A DNA stretch of 64,000 bases from Dermatophagoides farinae (lineage: Eukaryota > Arthropoda > Arachnida > Sarcoptiformes > Pyroglyphidae): contig NC_134686.1 in assembly GCF_024713945.1 (NCBI RefSeq), positions 2,380,001 to 2,444,000 on the forward strand. The letters are read 5' to 3'. Numbering within the stretch: the stretch's first letter is position 1; each line of letters opens with the position of its first letter. Positions 51,553 through 64,000 of this stretch are shown here, piece by piece. The translations under genes and the position numbers were made by a program. The notes beneath the pieces are model-generated. The model worked only from the letters and a program-made list of their open reading frames with translations. It ran no database searches and was not told the DNA's origin.

Positions 51553-54500
51553 TTACAGCTGACCGGATGTTGTTGATCCACCACCATCGCTTAATTTTGG
51601 TGATGCTGCCGATGCTGGATTCGATGAATCTGAATGTATAGAATTGGAAATTGTTGGTGGCGATGTTGAATGATTATCCATTGGTACAAGACCTTCTTTT
51701 TGGCGTTTTTTTTGTTTCATACGACGATTTTGGAACCAAATCTTTATTTCCATGAGTACGTGCGCATGCGTGAATAATTTATTTAAATATTTTAAGGGGA
51801 AAAAAAAGATAGAAAAAAAAACATTATTTAGTTTAGTAAATTCAATCAGGAAAAAAAAAACTATGTGGTTTTTGCCAAATTCGTGCCAAACACACACACA
51901 CACACACACAGCTGAAACTTTTTTTTTCTCTATATGCCCCAAAACAATTGCATCTGTGTGTGTGTGTGCATGGATCACACACACACACACACAACAGCTG
52001 GAGACAATAAGTTGAAAACTTTAACAACAACAACAAAAAAAAGTAAAAAGTAAAAACTTATGCCGTTTGATGTGAATGAATATCATCATCATCATCATCG
52101 TCATCGTCATCATCATCATTGAATGAAATGTGAAATGAAAAAAAAAGATGAAAGTTCAAATAAAACAGTGGAGAAAATAAAAAGTTCACATCAACAACAA
52201 CAACGACAGAAACTAAAAGACTAAAAGTTCGTTCGTTCAAAGTAATTTTCTTTCATTCAATATACATTCTTTATCTTATATATAGGAAATGTATAACAAA
52301 CTGTCGAACCGAGAAGACAAGACACACATGCTGTGTGTGTATGTTGCATTCACAAGACACAATCGTATGTTTTTTTGTTGTTGTTGTTGTTGTTGTTTTC
52401 CACAATTGCCAATTTCTATTGTAGCTGGTTTTTTTGTTGTTATTTCGATATATAATAATAATAATGGAAAAAAAAGGGAAAAACATTCGGGCTGAATATT
52501 TTCGTTTTTTTTCTACTCTGATCAAGGATGATGATTTTGGCCAAAAGGCCAAAATATTAAAAAGAAAATACATATATTCGCCCTGTCATATGTGATATGA
52601 TCATGTCCGCATTTGATTGTTTTACAATCGCGTATTTGATCCAATTTTTTTTGCATTTATATTTGACGGATGTTTAGCAAAATTTTTGTTTTGGCAAACG
52701 GTAACTGTGTGTTTACATTGAAATATGATTCTTTGAATGTTTGGAATGATTGAAAAATTCCAGCAAAAAGAATTTATTTTTTTTTTTGGCCAATATATAT
52801 AAAAACTTACTTTGACTTGTGTTTCATTCAATTGTAATGCCGTTGCAATTTCAATACGTCTTGCACGTGTTAAATATTTATTAAAATGAAATTCTTTTTC
52901 CAATTCTGTCAATTGTTTGGTAGTAAAATTTGTACGGCCAGTATTATTTGCACCTTGACCTAGGCCATTGCCACCGATACCACCAGCACCACCACCACCA
53001 GTACCACCACAACCATTTGAAGAATTTGAACCCGGTGAATTCTGTGAATGCATTGAACCAAGTGTTGATGATCCATTATTGTTTAGGCCACCATTACTAC
53101 CTAATGGTCCTAATGATGAATTTGGTGATAGATTTCCATATGAACCATATGTATCGACAGGTTTTTGTGCTGTAAAAAAAAAAAAAATTTCAAAAATGAA
53201 AAAAAAATTAATGAATAAAAAAAAATGGTGAGAACAACAAGGAAACAAAAAAAAAAAAAAAAAACAAACAAAAAATGAAAATCTGGGACAACCGGTAGCC
53301 GTAAAAAAAAATTTGACTAATTCACTGGATCAATGAATCAATTTGTAATTTGTATTGAACATGAATGATGAGTGAAGGAAGCAAGAAAAAAAAATTGTTT
53401 GTAATCATTGTGTGTGTTTTCATTGAATTCAAAACATTCATATCAAACAAATATGTCTATGTGTGTGTAGTTTTGTTGTTGTTGTTGTTGTCGTTGTTCC
53501 AAATGAATTTTTTTCTATTCTCCTTTTAGACAGTCCGATTATTAATAATAATAATTTTTTTTTCTGGATCACAACGGTAGAAAAAAAATCAGGAATGACT
53601 TTATGAATATAAAAAACAATTTATCATCACAACGATAATAACTACCAAAAAAAAAAAAAAAAAAAAAAAAAAACAACAACAACAACATGATGGTCATACA
53701 CACAATGATCATTTATCATTTAGAATTCAATGAAGAGAAAAAAAAACACGTGTGGTTCTCGCGTACGACAAACTAAAATAAAAAACTCCATGATGTTGAT
53801 AATGATGAATATATATTGAAATGTGAAAATGTTTATTATGTTCACAATTTGACCATTTTTTTTTCGTTTTCGTCTTCGTTCTTCTACTTGACTTTGGGTA
53901 TTTTTTTTTTTGCTGTTTGGCTGAATGTAAAGAAAACTCTTCAAATGGTTTAAACAGAAATGAATAAACAAAAAATTGAAATTGTAAGAAAAAAAAATAA
54001 TTCATATTAATGATCCTTCCAGAGTGGAAATCTATGCCAGTCAGGATATATGAATTTTTTTTTTCGTTTGGTTTGCTGTTTGACAATTTGCATATATACG
54101 GGTTTTCATTTGTGATGAAAAATTATGTTTTCCATTTGTTGTTCGTACGTCGTCGTCGTCGTCGACGTCTTATTATTTGAAGATCTAGATTTTTTTTTGT
54201 TGTCTGTCTAACTGCGTGTTAACAACTTCATTTATTATTTTTTTTTTTTTTGGTAAAAGATAGACATTGATGGTATTGGATCATTTTTTATCTTTGTCTT
54301 TTTTTTTTCTCTCTCCACATTTTGGATTGTTTGTTTACAGTATATATTTATTTAATATTTCAAAATTGAACAAATTCAATTTTTCTTTTTTGCTTTTCTG
54401 GTTTTTTTTTCATTAATCTAAAATATCGAAAATTGAGTTGTTCAACAGCAAAAAAAAAAAAAAATCACAAGGGACAGTAGGTAGTGGTGGTGGTGGTGGT

Positions 54501-56511
54501 CAAAATCAATGATCATTAATTATAAACTAAACCGGTAATATTCTAGTAGGTAGGTAGGTAGTTAATCACATTGAATATTTAATCAAAAAAAAAAAAAAAA
54601 ATGAAAATATGTCAATGTAGAAGAATGAACAATAATGATTCTATTCAATTCAATTCGTTTTTTTTTTTGGTCATTTTTTTGTGTGTGTGTCGCTGGGAAT
54701 TTTTTTTTCATTCTCTTTCTCTCTCTCTCTTGTTCTTTGTTTGTTTGGTCATTACAATGGCACAAAAACACAGGTGCTGGACCACACCATATATATATAT
54801 ATATATATATCATTATCAACAACAGTGTTTAACATATCAATTTAGTTTGAACAACAGAAAAAAAATGAATTGACTCAAATGAATTAATTGATTTTTTTTT
54901 GTTCAAAACCAACTGCCTAATAATATTTTTTTTACCGGAAAACAAAATAGTTCATTATCATGCTGTGTGTGTGTGAACATGGAATTTCAGAATTTCAGTA
55001 TATTTTTTTCCACTAGAATCAGTTATAATCATCACGTATGATCATTATCATCATCATTATGATTAACACATGATTCTGGTTCGTTGTTTTTTTTTTGTTC
55101 ATTGATGATGATATATAGTTGATGGCAGTAGTGATGATGATGATGGTGGTGGTGGCTAGATTTACACTTAATTTAAAAGTAATTAGACTTTGTAAGCCCT
55201 TCGTTTTCTTTTTTTTTTTTTTTTTGGTTAAATTACGAAACAGCTTTTTGTGACTATATATAAAATGGTGTGCAAAGCTTGTTAGCAAAGTTGGCTAATG
55301 TATAGTAGTGTGTGTGTGTAGAAAGTTTATGTGTTTTTAATAATTTCGTCGCATCATCATCATCAACGTCAGGCTTGTGCTGAATTTTTTTTCGATAAAA
55401 GAATTTCAGAATTCTGTAAAAAAAACGATTCTGTGTACATGTGTATTGTTGTCTCCTTTTTTTAAACAATAAATTTGCTTTATTATCCATTCATTCAATT
55501 TGAATTTGAATTATGGCACTAATTATACAATGTTTGTGAATAAATATATTCAAATGAGATGAAAAGAGATGGAATTCATTTCATTTTTCCATTTTGACAT
55601 AAAGAACAGAAAGAATCTATTCATTCATTATTGTTGAATATGAAAAAAAACTGTAAGATTCTTTTCTCTGTCTGTGAATTTAATCAATTTTTTTTTCATT
55701 CTGTCGTTGTTGTTGTCATTCTTTATCGAATGGAATTTCACACACAACCAACAAAATTTATTCTCAACATGAATATTCGCTTTACAGCCAACAACAACAA
55801 CAATGATACAAGCCATGTTTTTGTGTGTATATGTGTATGATATCCACTTTTTTCTTACATTTTTTTTTTCGTTTGTCGAGCACCATTTGGGAATTGAGTT
55901 GAATTTTTTTTTTCAACGATTTTTTCCACTCTGTTTTTTTTTTCTTTGATATGATTTTAACGATTTGTATCAAAATCAAAAACAAAACACTATCTTTGAT
56001 CTATTATAATGGTAAAAATTTGGGCAATGTTTGTAGCCACACACATACACACACACAGGGTTATATTCTAGTGAATAAAATGAATGAATGAATGAATGAA
56101 TGAGAAACGAGAAGAGAGAAAAAAAATCTGTCGATTTTTTTTTGGTTAAAATTGATTGAGTAGCCACTTGGGTATATTTTCATCATCACAATCATGATGA
56201 TGATAATCATGATCATCATCATTTTTTGCTTTTGTTATCGTTCAGTGTCGTTTGTCGTTGAAAAATAAACACAAAAATCATTTTACCATTATCTCAACAC
56301 ACACACACAAACTTGACACATAACGTATATTTGTATATGCATTCGTATCGAAATCACACTGATAGGTTGATTTTTTTTTTGTTCTTCAATGTTTTCAAAT
56401 GTGAATCTTTGTGTAGTTTCAACAGGGAATCAGTTGAAATCCTCTCTCTCTCTCACTCTGATCCTAATTGATTGATAAATGATTTCATTTTTTTTTGTGC
56501 TTGTTACCTAT

Positions 56512-56549
<38 letters not shown>

Positions 56550-58551
56550 GACTGAATTTTTTTTTTTTTTTTTTTTTTTTTGTTTTAAAATCGAATAAAT
56601 ATAATACATACCTGGTTTAGGTATATTACGTTTAACTTGCATCCATTTATATTGCGGTACAGCTGTTGGTACTGTAGGTATTGATGGTGGTTGTGGTGGT
56701 GGTGGGTTGTTGTTGTTGTTGTTGTTGTTGTGAAATATTCGTTGTTGATGATGTATGCACCATTGTTAATAGATTATTATTATTTCCGATTGAATTTTGA
56801 TTAGAAGAATTTCCTGTCGATAATGATGATAATCGATTCGTTGGTGATGGTGATGTTGAATGATGTGATTGTGTTTGTTGTTGATGTTGATGATGATTAT
56901 GATGATGTAACAATGATGGTGATGTTGATGATGATGGTGATGTACCATAATGATGATGATTATGATGTGCTGTATTCAAATGATGATGATGATGTGAATG
57001 ATTCATATGTAAATGATGTGGATGATGATTTGTATGTTGTTGATGATAATGTGTTGAATGATGTGCTGTATGATTCATATGATGATGTGTTGTATGATTC
57101 ATTGTTGATGGTAATGGTGGTGCATAAGTTCCGGTTACTGTTGCCATACCATTCATCTGATGACATGATGATGATGTTGATGATCCAATACCCATATCGA
57201 TTGCCCATGGTGATGATGTGTTACCACCAATGATTGGATCAATTAATCCATATGCTGATGACGTATTTAATGAACCATTCTGTAAATGTGTTCCATTTGA
57301 CATTATCGGACCATTTCTTGATGCTGATGGACGTCCTATTGTATCAAAATATGATGATGTTGATGATGAATAACCACCAATAAGATTTCCAGTGATTGAA
57401 TCACTTGAATTGGATTGATTATTATTATTATTACCAGGTGATGTATTTCCACAATTATTCACCGGACTATTTGCTGTTTGTGTTAATGGATCAGGTGTAC
57501 CACTACCGGAATCAGCACCACCACCGCCCCCTGTACCATTACCATAATCTTTATATGATGAATGTGTAGGCGTTGTTGATGAAGATGGATATAAATTGGA
57601 CATATGTGATGATGATGTTGGTGGTGATGATGATGATAATGGACTATTTCCTGATCCAGTTATCGTCGTTGTCGTCGATGATGTTGTTGATTGATATTGT
57701 TGACTGTTATTAAGTGCAGATCTTGCTGCTGCTGCTGCTGCTGTTGCTGATGATGATGATGATGATGAATGATATGATGAATGATTAGGCACCGGTGGAA
57801 TATATTGATGATTTGTTGCTGATGATGCAGATGATGGTGATGTTGTTGAATTATTTGTTAGATCTAAATTTGTGTAACTAAGTCCATTTGTTTCCGATAT
57901 TATTGGATTATTAGTCACATTCATTGATGATGGTGATGTTGATGTTGATGATGAATTTGTTGGTTGTTGTTGTTGTTGTTGTTGTTGTGTATCGACATTT
58001 GTTCCAAACGTTGTCGTTGATGACAACGATGATAAATGTGTTGGCATATGAAATGGTGATGTTGAATGATGATAATGATGATTTGTTATTGGTGGTGGTG
58101 GTGTTGTCGATTGTTGTTGATGTTGATGATGATGATGTAAATGTGAATGTGGATGATGATGATTTCCGATGGCTAAATTGGTACCATTGCCAAATCCACC
58201 ATTACCAATTAAATCTGTTGTTGATACCGTTGCCGTTGTTGGTTGATAATAATTTGTTAAATCAGCTGCTGCTGCTGCTGCCGTTGTTGTTGATCCAAAT
58301 GGATTATGGTGATGATGATATCCTTGATGATGATGATGAGCAACATGATGAGCAGCATGATGATTATGATTATGATGATGATGATGATGATGATATTCGG
58401 CAGCAGCAGCTGCGGCCGCAGCAGCCGCTGCAGCTGCCGCACTTGTTGTTGTAGTACCTACACCACCACCACCACCACCACCGCCAACAAGGCCATTTTG
58501 ATGACATTGCATGGCAGCACTACCATAAACAATATTTGAGTTCATAATCAT
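51553..58551 (-). CDS. lab: labial (Hox1) homeodomain protein
   Basis: Three coding exons in transcript order: 58551-56612, 53169-52811 and 51741-51553; about 828 residues if one base is discounted (below). Exon 1 starts [16 protein letters not shown] and has Gly, Ala(14), His, Ser/Thr and Gln runs, plus the labial motif [11 protein letters not shown]. It ends in the hexapeptide region [16 protein letters not shown], which contacts Exd/Pbx. Exons 2 and 3 make a complete 60-residue homeodomain ([20 protein letters not shown] to RRMKQKKRQ), with the intron after Lys46; Ile47, Gln50 and Asn51 are present. The C-terminus is Ser/Pro-rich. Labial patterns the anterior head in arthropods. Oddity: the exon 1 frame through the glutamine run meets TAA at 56647, whereas the hexapeptide lies in another frame. 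Dropping one G of the GGG at 56704-56706 joins them through a proline run. The alternative ATG at 58545 is as good. Confidence 0.95.
51742..52810 (-). other. labial intron 2 (inside the homeobox)
   Basis: 1,069 nt splitting the homeobox between Lys46 and Ile47. Donor GTAAGT, acceptor aaataaag. It contains (CA)n, (ATC)n and A/T runs; no other gene was seen. Confidence 0.85.
53647..53673. repeat. A(27) homopolymer
   Basis: Uninterrupted run of 27 A inside labial intron 1. The length is likely uncertain because of sequencing limits. Confidence 0.9.
56514..56546. repeat. (TG)n microsatellite in labial intron 1
   Basis: About 16 TG units, followed at once by a T run of more than 20, close to the labial exon 1 donor. 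Confidence 0.95.
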
Positions 58552-61500
58552 AGTTTGTTTTTCGGATTTTTTTTTCAATTAAAAATTTAATTCAATTCAA
58601 AATTTGAAAATTATAGTATGTTCTCTTATAGGTATAAAATTATCATCAAGAGAAAGAGAAACAAATACACACATCACATGTCGGACACATAGAGAAACAA
58701 ACCGAAAAAAAATTATTGACCAAAAATCGATATCGATCAATATGATGAAAATTCACACCATAATAGGCACCAGACACACACACACACACACACATATATA
58801 TTCACAAATACACATTTGTCATGAAAAATTTGTGATGATGAATGAATATCAAAGTTTTTTTTTCTTGCTTTTTTTTCATATTCAATGATCGATGTATATG
58901 TCTATCTAAAGTTGGTGGTGGATTGTTCGGTCAAAAATAATATAATCTTCTTGTGTGTGTGTGTTTGATACAAACTTGAAAATCAGAAAAAAAATAAGAG
59001 TTTGCGGGAGAAAAAAAGGAAACAAACAGAAAAAAAATTGTTTTTTTCGTTTCAGAAAAAGAAAAAAATCAATCCTGATATGTGTTTGTCGTGTGTGTGT
59101 GTGTGTGTTTGTTGGTTGATCGAATGAGAAAAATAAAAAATTGCACAAAAAATTTTTTTTTTTTTTTTTTTTGGTCAGATGGTTGCTGCTGTTTTTTTCA
59201 ATTCAATTCTCATCATCATCATCATTATGGGCTGTGTTGTTGTTGTTGTTGTTGTTATACAGGTATTTCAAGCTGTTGATGTTATGTTATGATGATGGTG
59301 ATGATGATGATGATGAAAAAAAAGTTGGAAAACTCAACGAATTTCAATTCAAAACGACAAAAACAACAACAACAACAACAACAACAATCGATGATGGTGG
59401 AAAAAAAAGTTGAAATTTTTATTGTATAGTATGTGTATGTGTGTGTCTGTTTGATGGTGAAAAAAAAACTTGTTTCTCTTGAAAACAAAAAAACAAAAAA
59501 AAAAAAATTTCCGAAACTTTTCTCTCACTTTTCACTTATACTCTTTTTATTTTTGATAAAATGGTTGATTGAATGAATGAATTTTTTTTTCTTTCTTTCT
59601 AATTTGAATTCTCAAGCTTGAAATTTGAATTTTTCTTCTCTCATTTCATTCATTTCAATGTTTCGTGGTTCTCTATTGAATGTATGTGTGTGTGTGTGTG
59701 TGTTGTGTGTGTGAATTCGTCAAACACAAATACACAGAGTAACAAGTCATGCAAGTCTGAAAAAAAAATTCAACAGCAATTCTCCACCTTCATAAACATT
59801 TATATGTGTATGCTAGAAACACACAATGAATTTTTATATATATAATATAGATATAGCACCGCCCAAAATAAGGTTTGTCTTTAGCAATTCACATTCATTC
59901 TGGTTCTTCATAATAATTTTTTTTATTTACCAAAATACCCGATATTTGTTTGCGTATACGCACAATGTATACATACATAGCCGGTTTTTTTTTAATTTTT
60001 ACGTCATAGTGAATAATTCTATTTTGGGTTGATATTTGGTAGTAGTGGTAGTAATTGTGGTGGTGGCGGTGGCTGTGGTATTGAATTTATCGATATATCG
60101 ATGATGATGATTATCGATGATGCTTGGTTGGTTGGTTGAATACACTGCATAAATATATTTATATTTCATAAATAAATTTTTTGTTTTGTTTTTATTTTTC
60201 AAAAATAAAAATGAAAAAATTTTTCTGCCGGAAACGAATAAATTATTAGCGATGATGATGAAACGAAAATTGCTTGTTTTTTTTGGTTGAAAAAAAAAAA
60301 TTTTTTTTTCGGTTAAATTCATATTGATGACCGCCAAACATATATATTATATATGTTTGTGATGGATGGCCAACCGGTTTTCAAATCCATAGTTTTCCTT
60401 GCATAACACTTGATTTGTTTGTATATATCAATAGCAATATCAATTGATTGATTATTGCCATACACATGTGTCTAGATTTGATTTCAATTAATTATTTTTA
60501 GTGATTAATTTGAATTATTAATTAGTTACAATGATTACAATATATAGGTAATAATAAAGGTAATAATTAGCTTATGATATGATCGATCCATCGTAGTAAT
60601 TATCATTGTTATTATTATTATATTATATCGATAATTGTGTATCGATCAGAGTCATTAATTAATTTTGTTTTCTTGTCAATTACCGACTGATTTTTTGGAT
60701 TTACTATCAATTTTGATTTGGAATTTCATTATTCATCATCATCATCATCATTTTTTTTCATGGCCCATTATCCAAATGTGTGTGTGTGACATATAATAAT
60801 CACATAATTCAACAGAAACAATTAATCAAATCGCATTACATTATTTCTGCCTACTTTTCAATGTATTTGGCTCGTGTCGAACATTGCAAATAAAAGTGAT
60901 GATCTGATGACCGAATGATTAATTTTGGTCATCGGATAAATATCGATTCCTTTTTCCTATATGATGAAGAAAATTTTTTTTTTTTAAATTTTTAAAATTA
61001 TCACGATGAAAAACAAAATTATTAGATGCCGAATATATGAATATACATTGGTTTGATAATCATTGTCATCGAATAAACAAAAAATTGGCTCATCCATCAT
61101 TGAACATCAAAAAAAAATGCTACTTCGTGTGTCTCTCATTTTTTTTCGCTTTCATTTCGTTATCATTCAATGGTCGTTTGTATTCGAGGTTTTTTTTTCT
61201 ACATTCATTCATTCATTCATATCGTCTCGTTTCGTTTTGTTTCGTTTGTGTAAATCAAATCTGTCTTTGTCAAACAACAAAACAGCAACGAAAAAAAAAA
61301 CAAAAACGAAAAACTCTGTGTCACAATTCTCAGTATCCAAAATATTCCACATTCTAAATTTTGTCCATCGTTGTTGTCGACAAATGTTTTTGTTGTTTAT
61401 ATGGTAACACGCACCAACAACAGCACACACACACAATGTGGTTCAATTGTTTTGTTTTGTTTTTCTGGTCAATATATCGTGTTTTGATGAAAATCTGAAT

Positions 61501-64000
61501 AATTAGATTTTTTTTTTTGGTTAATTTTCAATTGCCGATAAAGTGAAAAATTCATAATTTTTGATCTATTAGCTAGATATCTAGCCAAACCATTTGTTTG
61601 GGTTATTCAGAGGGTGTGTCGCATTCGCATACACACACACACACAAACACACTTTGACATAGGGTCGTTGTTCTGTATCATGTTGTAGTGGAAAATTTTT
61701 TTTTTGTCAAGTTTAAAAATTTTTGAAAAAAAACTCGCGCGCTAGATATTTATCGTTCTGTTTTTTTTCTTCTTTCTTGAACTAATCAATCTTTTTTTTT
61801 CTTACTTTTTTTTCTTTCATTTGATCTAGGTGAGAAAGTTGACAGGCCAAAATTTCTTCTTCTTCTTCAATTCATTCATTCAGTTTTGTTTTGTATAGTG
61901 GTTGTTGTTGTTGTTGTTGTTTCATTTCTATTTCTAAAATACACGTTTTTGTGTTGTTTGGTTGTATATTGTATATTGTATTGTAACAATTTCAAACATA
62001 AGTTTTCAATCATATTTTCTGTCCGGTTTCTTCATCTTGTTGTTTATTATTGTGTGTGTTAAGCTATCAAAAAGTCATTATCATCATCATCATCATCATC
62101 ATCCATTGATAAATAACGATTTCCAATCTAGTGAGAGAAATACACAAATGAAGATCCAATAGATAGGTATATATCATTAGGTCATTTGGGGGTATCACCC
62201 ATACAAACAAACAAAAAAAGGTAATCGATCTCTTTCTCGATATTTTTTTTTGTCAAAAAACTTCAAAACTACTATGAAATTATATTGATCATTTTGAAGA
62301 TTTAGTTTGTGGATAATTTACATTTTTTGTTGTGTTGTTGTTGTTGTTGAAAAAAACACGCACACAGATAAATCTTTTTTTTTTGCTCTTTGGTGATATT
62401 CAAATATAGAGGACACTATCTATCTATCTATCTATCTCAAGGGACAAAGATCTATTAGAATCTATTTACAAGTAATGATAATTTTTGACATTTGTTTGTT
62501 CCACTTTTGTGTGTGTGTGTGTGTGTTTAATATAGGAACACAAGCATAGAACGTATTTGTCCATGTTTTTTTTTTTTTTTTCTGGTCATCTCATATTACC
62601 ATTTTTTTCGGCCATTCTTTAATATTTTTTTTTCTCACTTTGTGTGTGGTTATGTTTTGTTTGACCAATAATAATAACAACAACAACAACATTACAATAC
62701 AATAGATAAACGAAACAAATGTTGTTGTTCAAAATAACGTGTGTGTGTGTGAGAATATAATAAATGATTTTTTAATTATTCTGTCTGTTTTTTTTTATAA
62801 TAAATGATATAAATTATAAAACCATTTACCTACCCTACTACTACCCTACCTATGAGTGTGTGTGTGTGTTTATGACACATGACCTTTATAATTTCATGGC
62901 CCTAATAATAATAATAATGAGATCCAAAGACCCACCTCAAATACACACACACACACACACACACACACACTATTTTTCATTAATGTAGGTCGTCTTTCTT
63001 TTTTGGGTGTTTCTTTCTTTCCTTTTTTTTTGCTCATTTCAAGAATTCAATTCATTTTTTTGTTTTGTTTTTTGTTTATCGATTCCATTACCCGAAAAAA
63101 AAGACTTTTCTGGTTTTCAGTTTTTTTTCAGTTTTTTTTTCTTTTTAGAAATTTTATCCAATTTCAAGACGTTATTATGGAAATGAAACTTTTGTTTCAT
63201 TGATACACATCCATTTTATTTCATGAATATTCTTGTTTCGATTCTTGTTTTTATTCTTTATTCGTTTAGCAACGCCAAAATGTTGTTATCTAATTTTTTT
63301 GTATTTTATGGAGATTATCATTGTCTTGTCCATTTCTCATTTCATTTCAGAACATTTTTTTTTATAGATGTATGTTGTTTGTATGCAATTGCCAAATTGT
63401 TCCATGTTGTTCCACAAATCGTATCCCAAATACATGCAACACACACACACCATCCGTTCAACAGAAAAATGGATCGTGTGTGTGTGTGTGTGTGTGTATG
63501 TTTGGGTTGTTTGTATTTGTCTATGTTATTGTTAGTTTTTTTTTCATTTTCTCTCTCATTTGTTGTTGTTGTCGTCGTTTTTATTTGGCCTGTATGTTTA
63601 ATAATAATAATTCGGACAGCCAAAGACTTTTTGTTGTTGTTGTTGTTGTTGGATGATTTGGATGATGATGATGATAATGGCAATGACGATGATGGCGATG
63701 GCGATGGCGACGACTACGACGACGACGACTAAAAACCCGAATATTTTATATGAGAAAAAGAAGAAAAAAAAGAAAAAAAAGGACGATGAACGAACGAATG
63801 AACGAACGTATGTATTTATTTCTTTCCCTCCCATGTAATCCATCATTGTCCACGACAACCAGAAATGAAATGAAATGAAATGAAAAAAAAAAATTTTTTT
63901 CGTCGACAAAGACTATGACGACGACTACAACGATCAAATGATGATGATGAAGACGATGATGATGATGATGACGGCAAACAAAAAAAAAATATAAATACAC
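58552..64000. other. repeat-rich region upstream of labial
   Basis: 5.4 kb without a recognisable gene. It contains (CA)n at 58775, (TTG)n at 59236, (CAA)n at 59361, a 25-bp palindrome at 60335, (TATC)n at 62419, (CA)n at 62943 and GAT/GAC arrays at 63660-63730. It should include the labial 5' UTR and promoter, but no TATA box or initiator could be assigned. Confidence 0.6.
60335..60359. repeat. perfect 25-bp hairpin palindrome
   Basis: Two 12-nt arms (CAAACATATATA and its reverse complement) around a single T, about 1.8 kb upstream of the labial start codon. Confidence 0.8.

Larger units (their letters stand above)
53170..56611 (-). other. labial intron 1
   Basis: 3,442 nt between the hexapeptide exon and the homeobox exon, donor GTATGT, acceptor ttttacag. 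It holds A(27) at 53647, (TG)n at 56514, a (TA)n tract at 54791-54810 and many T runs. No coding sequence was recognised on either strand. Confidence 0.85.

Noticed and set aside
52930-53231. Overlapping plus-strand ORFs opposite labial exon 2
   Set aside because: Antisense to the glycine/asparagine-rich homeobox exon; no independent coding signal.
56823-58454. Two long plus-strand ORFs (56823-57233, 57924-58454)
   Set aside because: They are antisense shadows of the repetitive labial exon 1, made of Asp/Met/Val/Leu runs from GAT-type repeats.

Overview
The window is animal nuclear DNA, very A+T-rich and crowded with simple repeats: (TG/CA)n, (GAT/ATC)n, (CAA/TTG)n, tetranucleotides and long A or T runs. 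Ten protein-coding genes can be reconstructed exon by exon. Their introns are mostly 58-100 nt and T-rich, with GT..AG ends. The cAMP-dependent kinase C-tail and the Hox protein read as arthropod. Together with the compact genes and the repeat texture this suggests an acariform mite of the house-dust or scab mite kind. The species call is an inference from general appearance, not from a search.

Layout: (1) 1-6.9 kb is a repeat-rich desert. (2) 6.95-7.74 kb (+) holds an unrecognised two-exon membrane-protein candidate. (3) 10.6-12.98 kb (+) is the PKA catalytic subunit, with two alternative 83-nt hinge exons and a 79-bp hAT-type MITE in one intron; its N-terminal exon is not settled. (4) A gene-dense island follows at 14.8-31.9 kb: ALKBH1 (-), ACTL6/BAP55 (+), a mitochondrial-looking SCP2-domain protein (+), PPCS (-), SLC25A42 (-), ABTB1 (+), MED16 (-), LNPK/lunapark (+) and a bZIP factor (-). 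(5) 31.9-51.5 kb is a gene-poor desert. (6) 51.55-58.55 kb (-) is the Hox1 gene labial in three coding exons, with an intron inside the homeobox and an apparent one-base frameshift just before the hexapeptide. (7) 58.6-64 kb is desert again.

Functional links: PPCS makes a coenzyme A precursor and SLC25A42 imports CoA into mitochondria. They lie head-to-tail, with an SCP2 (lipid or acyl-CoA binding) gene convergent to PPCS, which makes a small CoA/lipid neighbourhood. ALKBH1 and BAP55 share a 139-bp divergent promoter; MED16 and LNPK share one of about 0.5 kb. ABTB1 and MED16 end tail-to-tail 58 bp apart, so their mRNAs very probably overlap.

The most novel-looking items are the paired PKA hinge exons, two candidate alternative PKA N-termini, the CoA gene pair, the MITEs, the labial frameshift, and a 63-nt foldback upstream of the bZIP gene. 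No tRNA, rRNA or CRISPR array was recognised.
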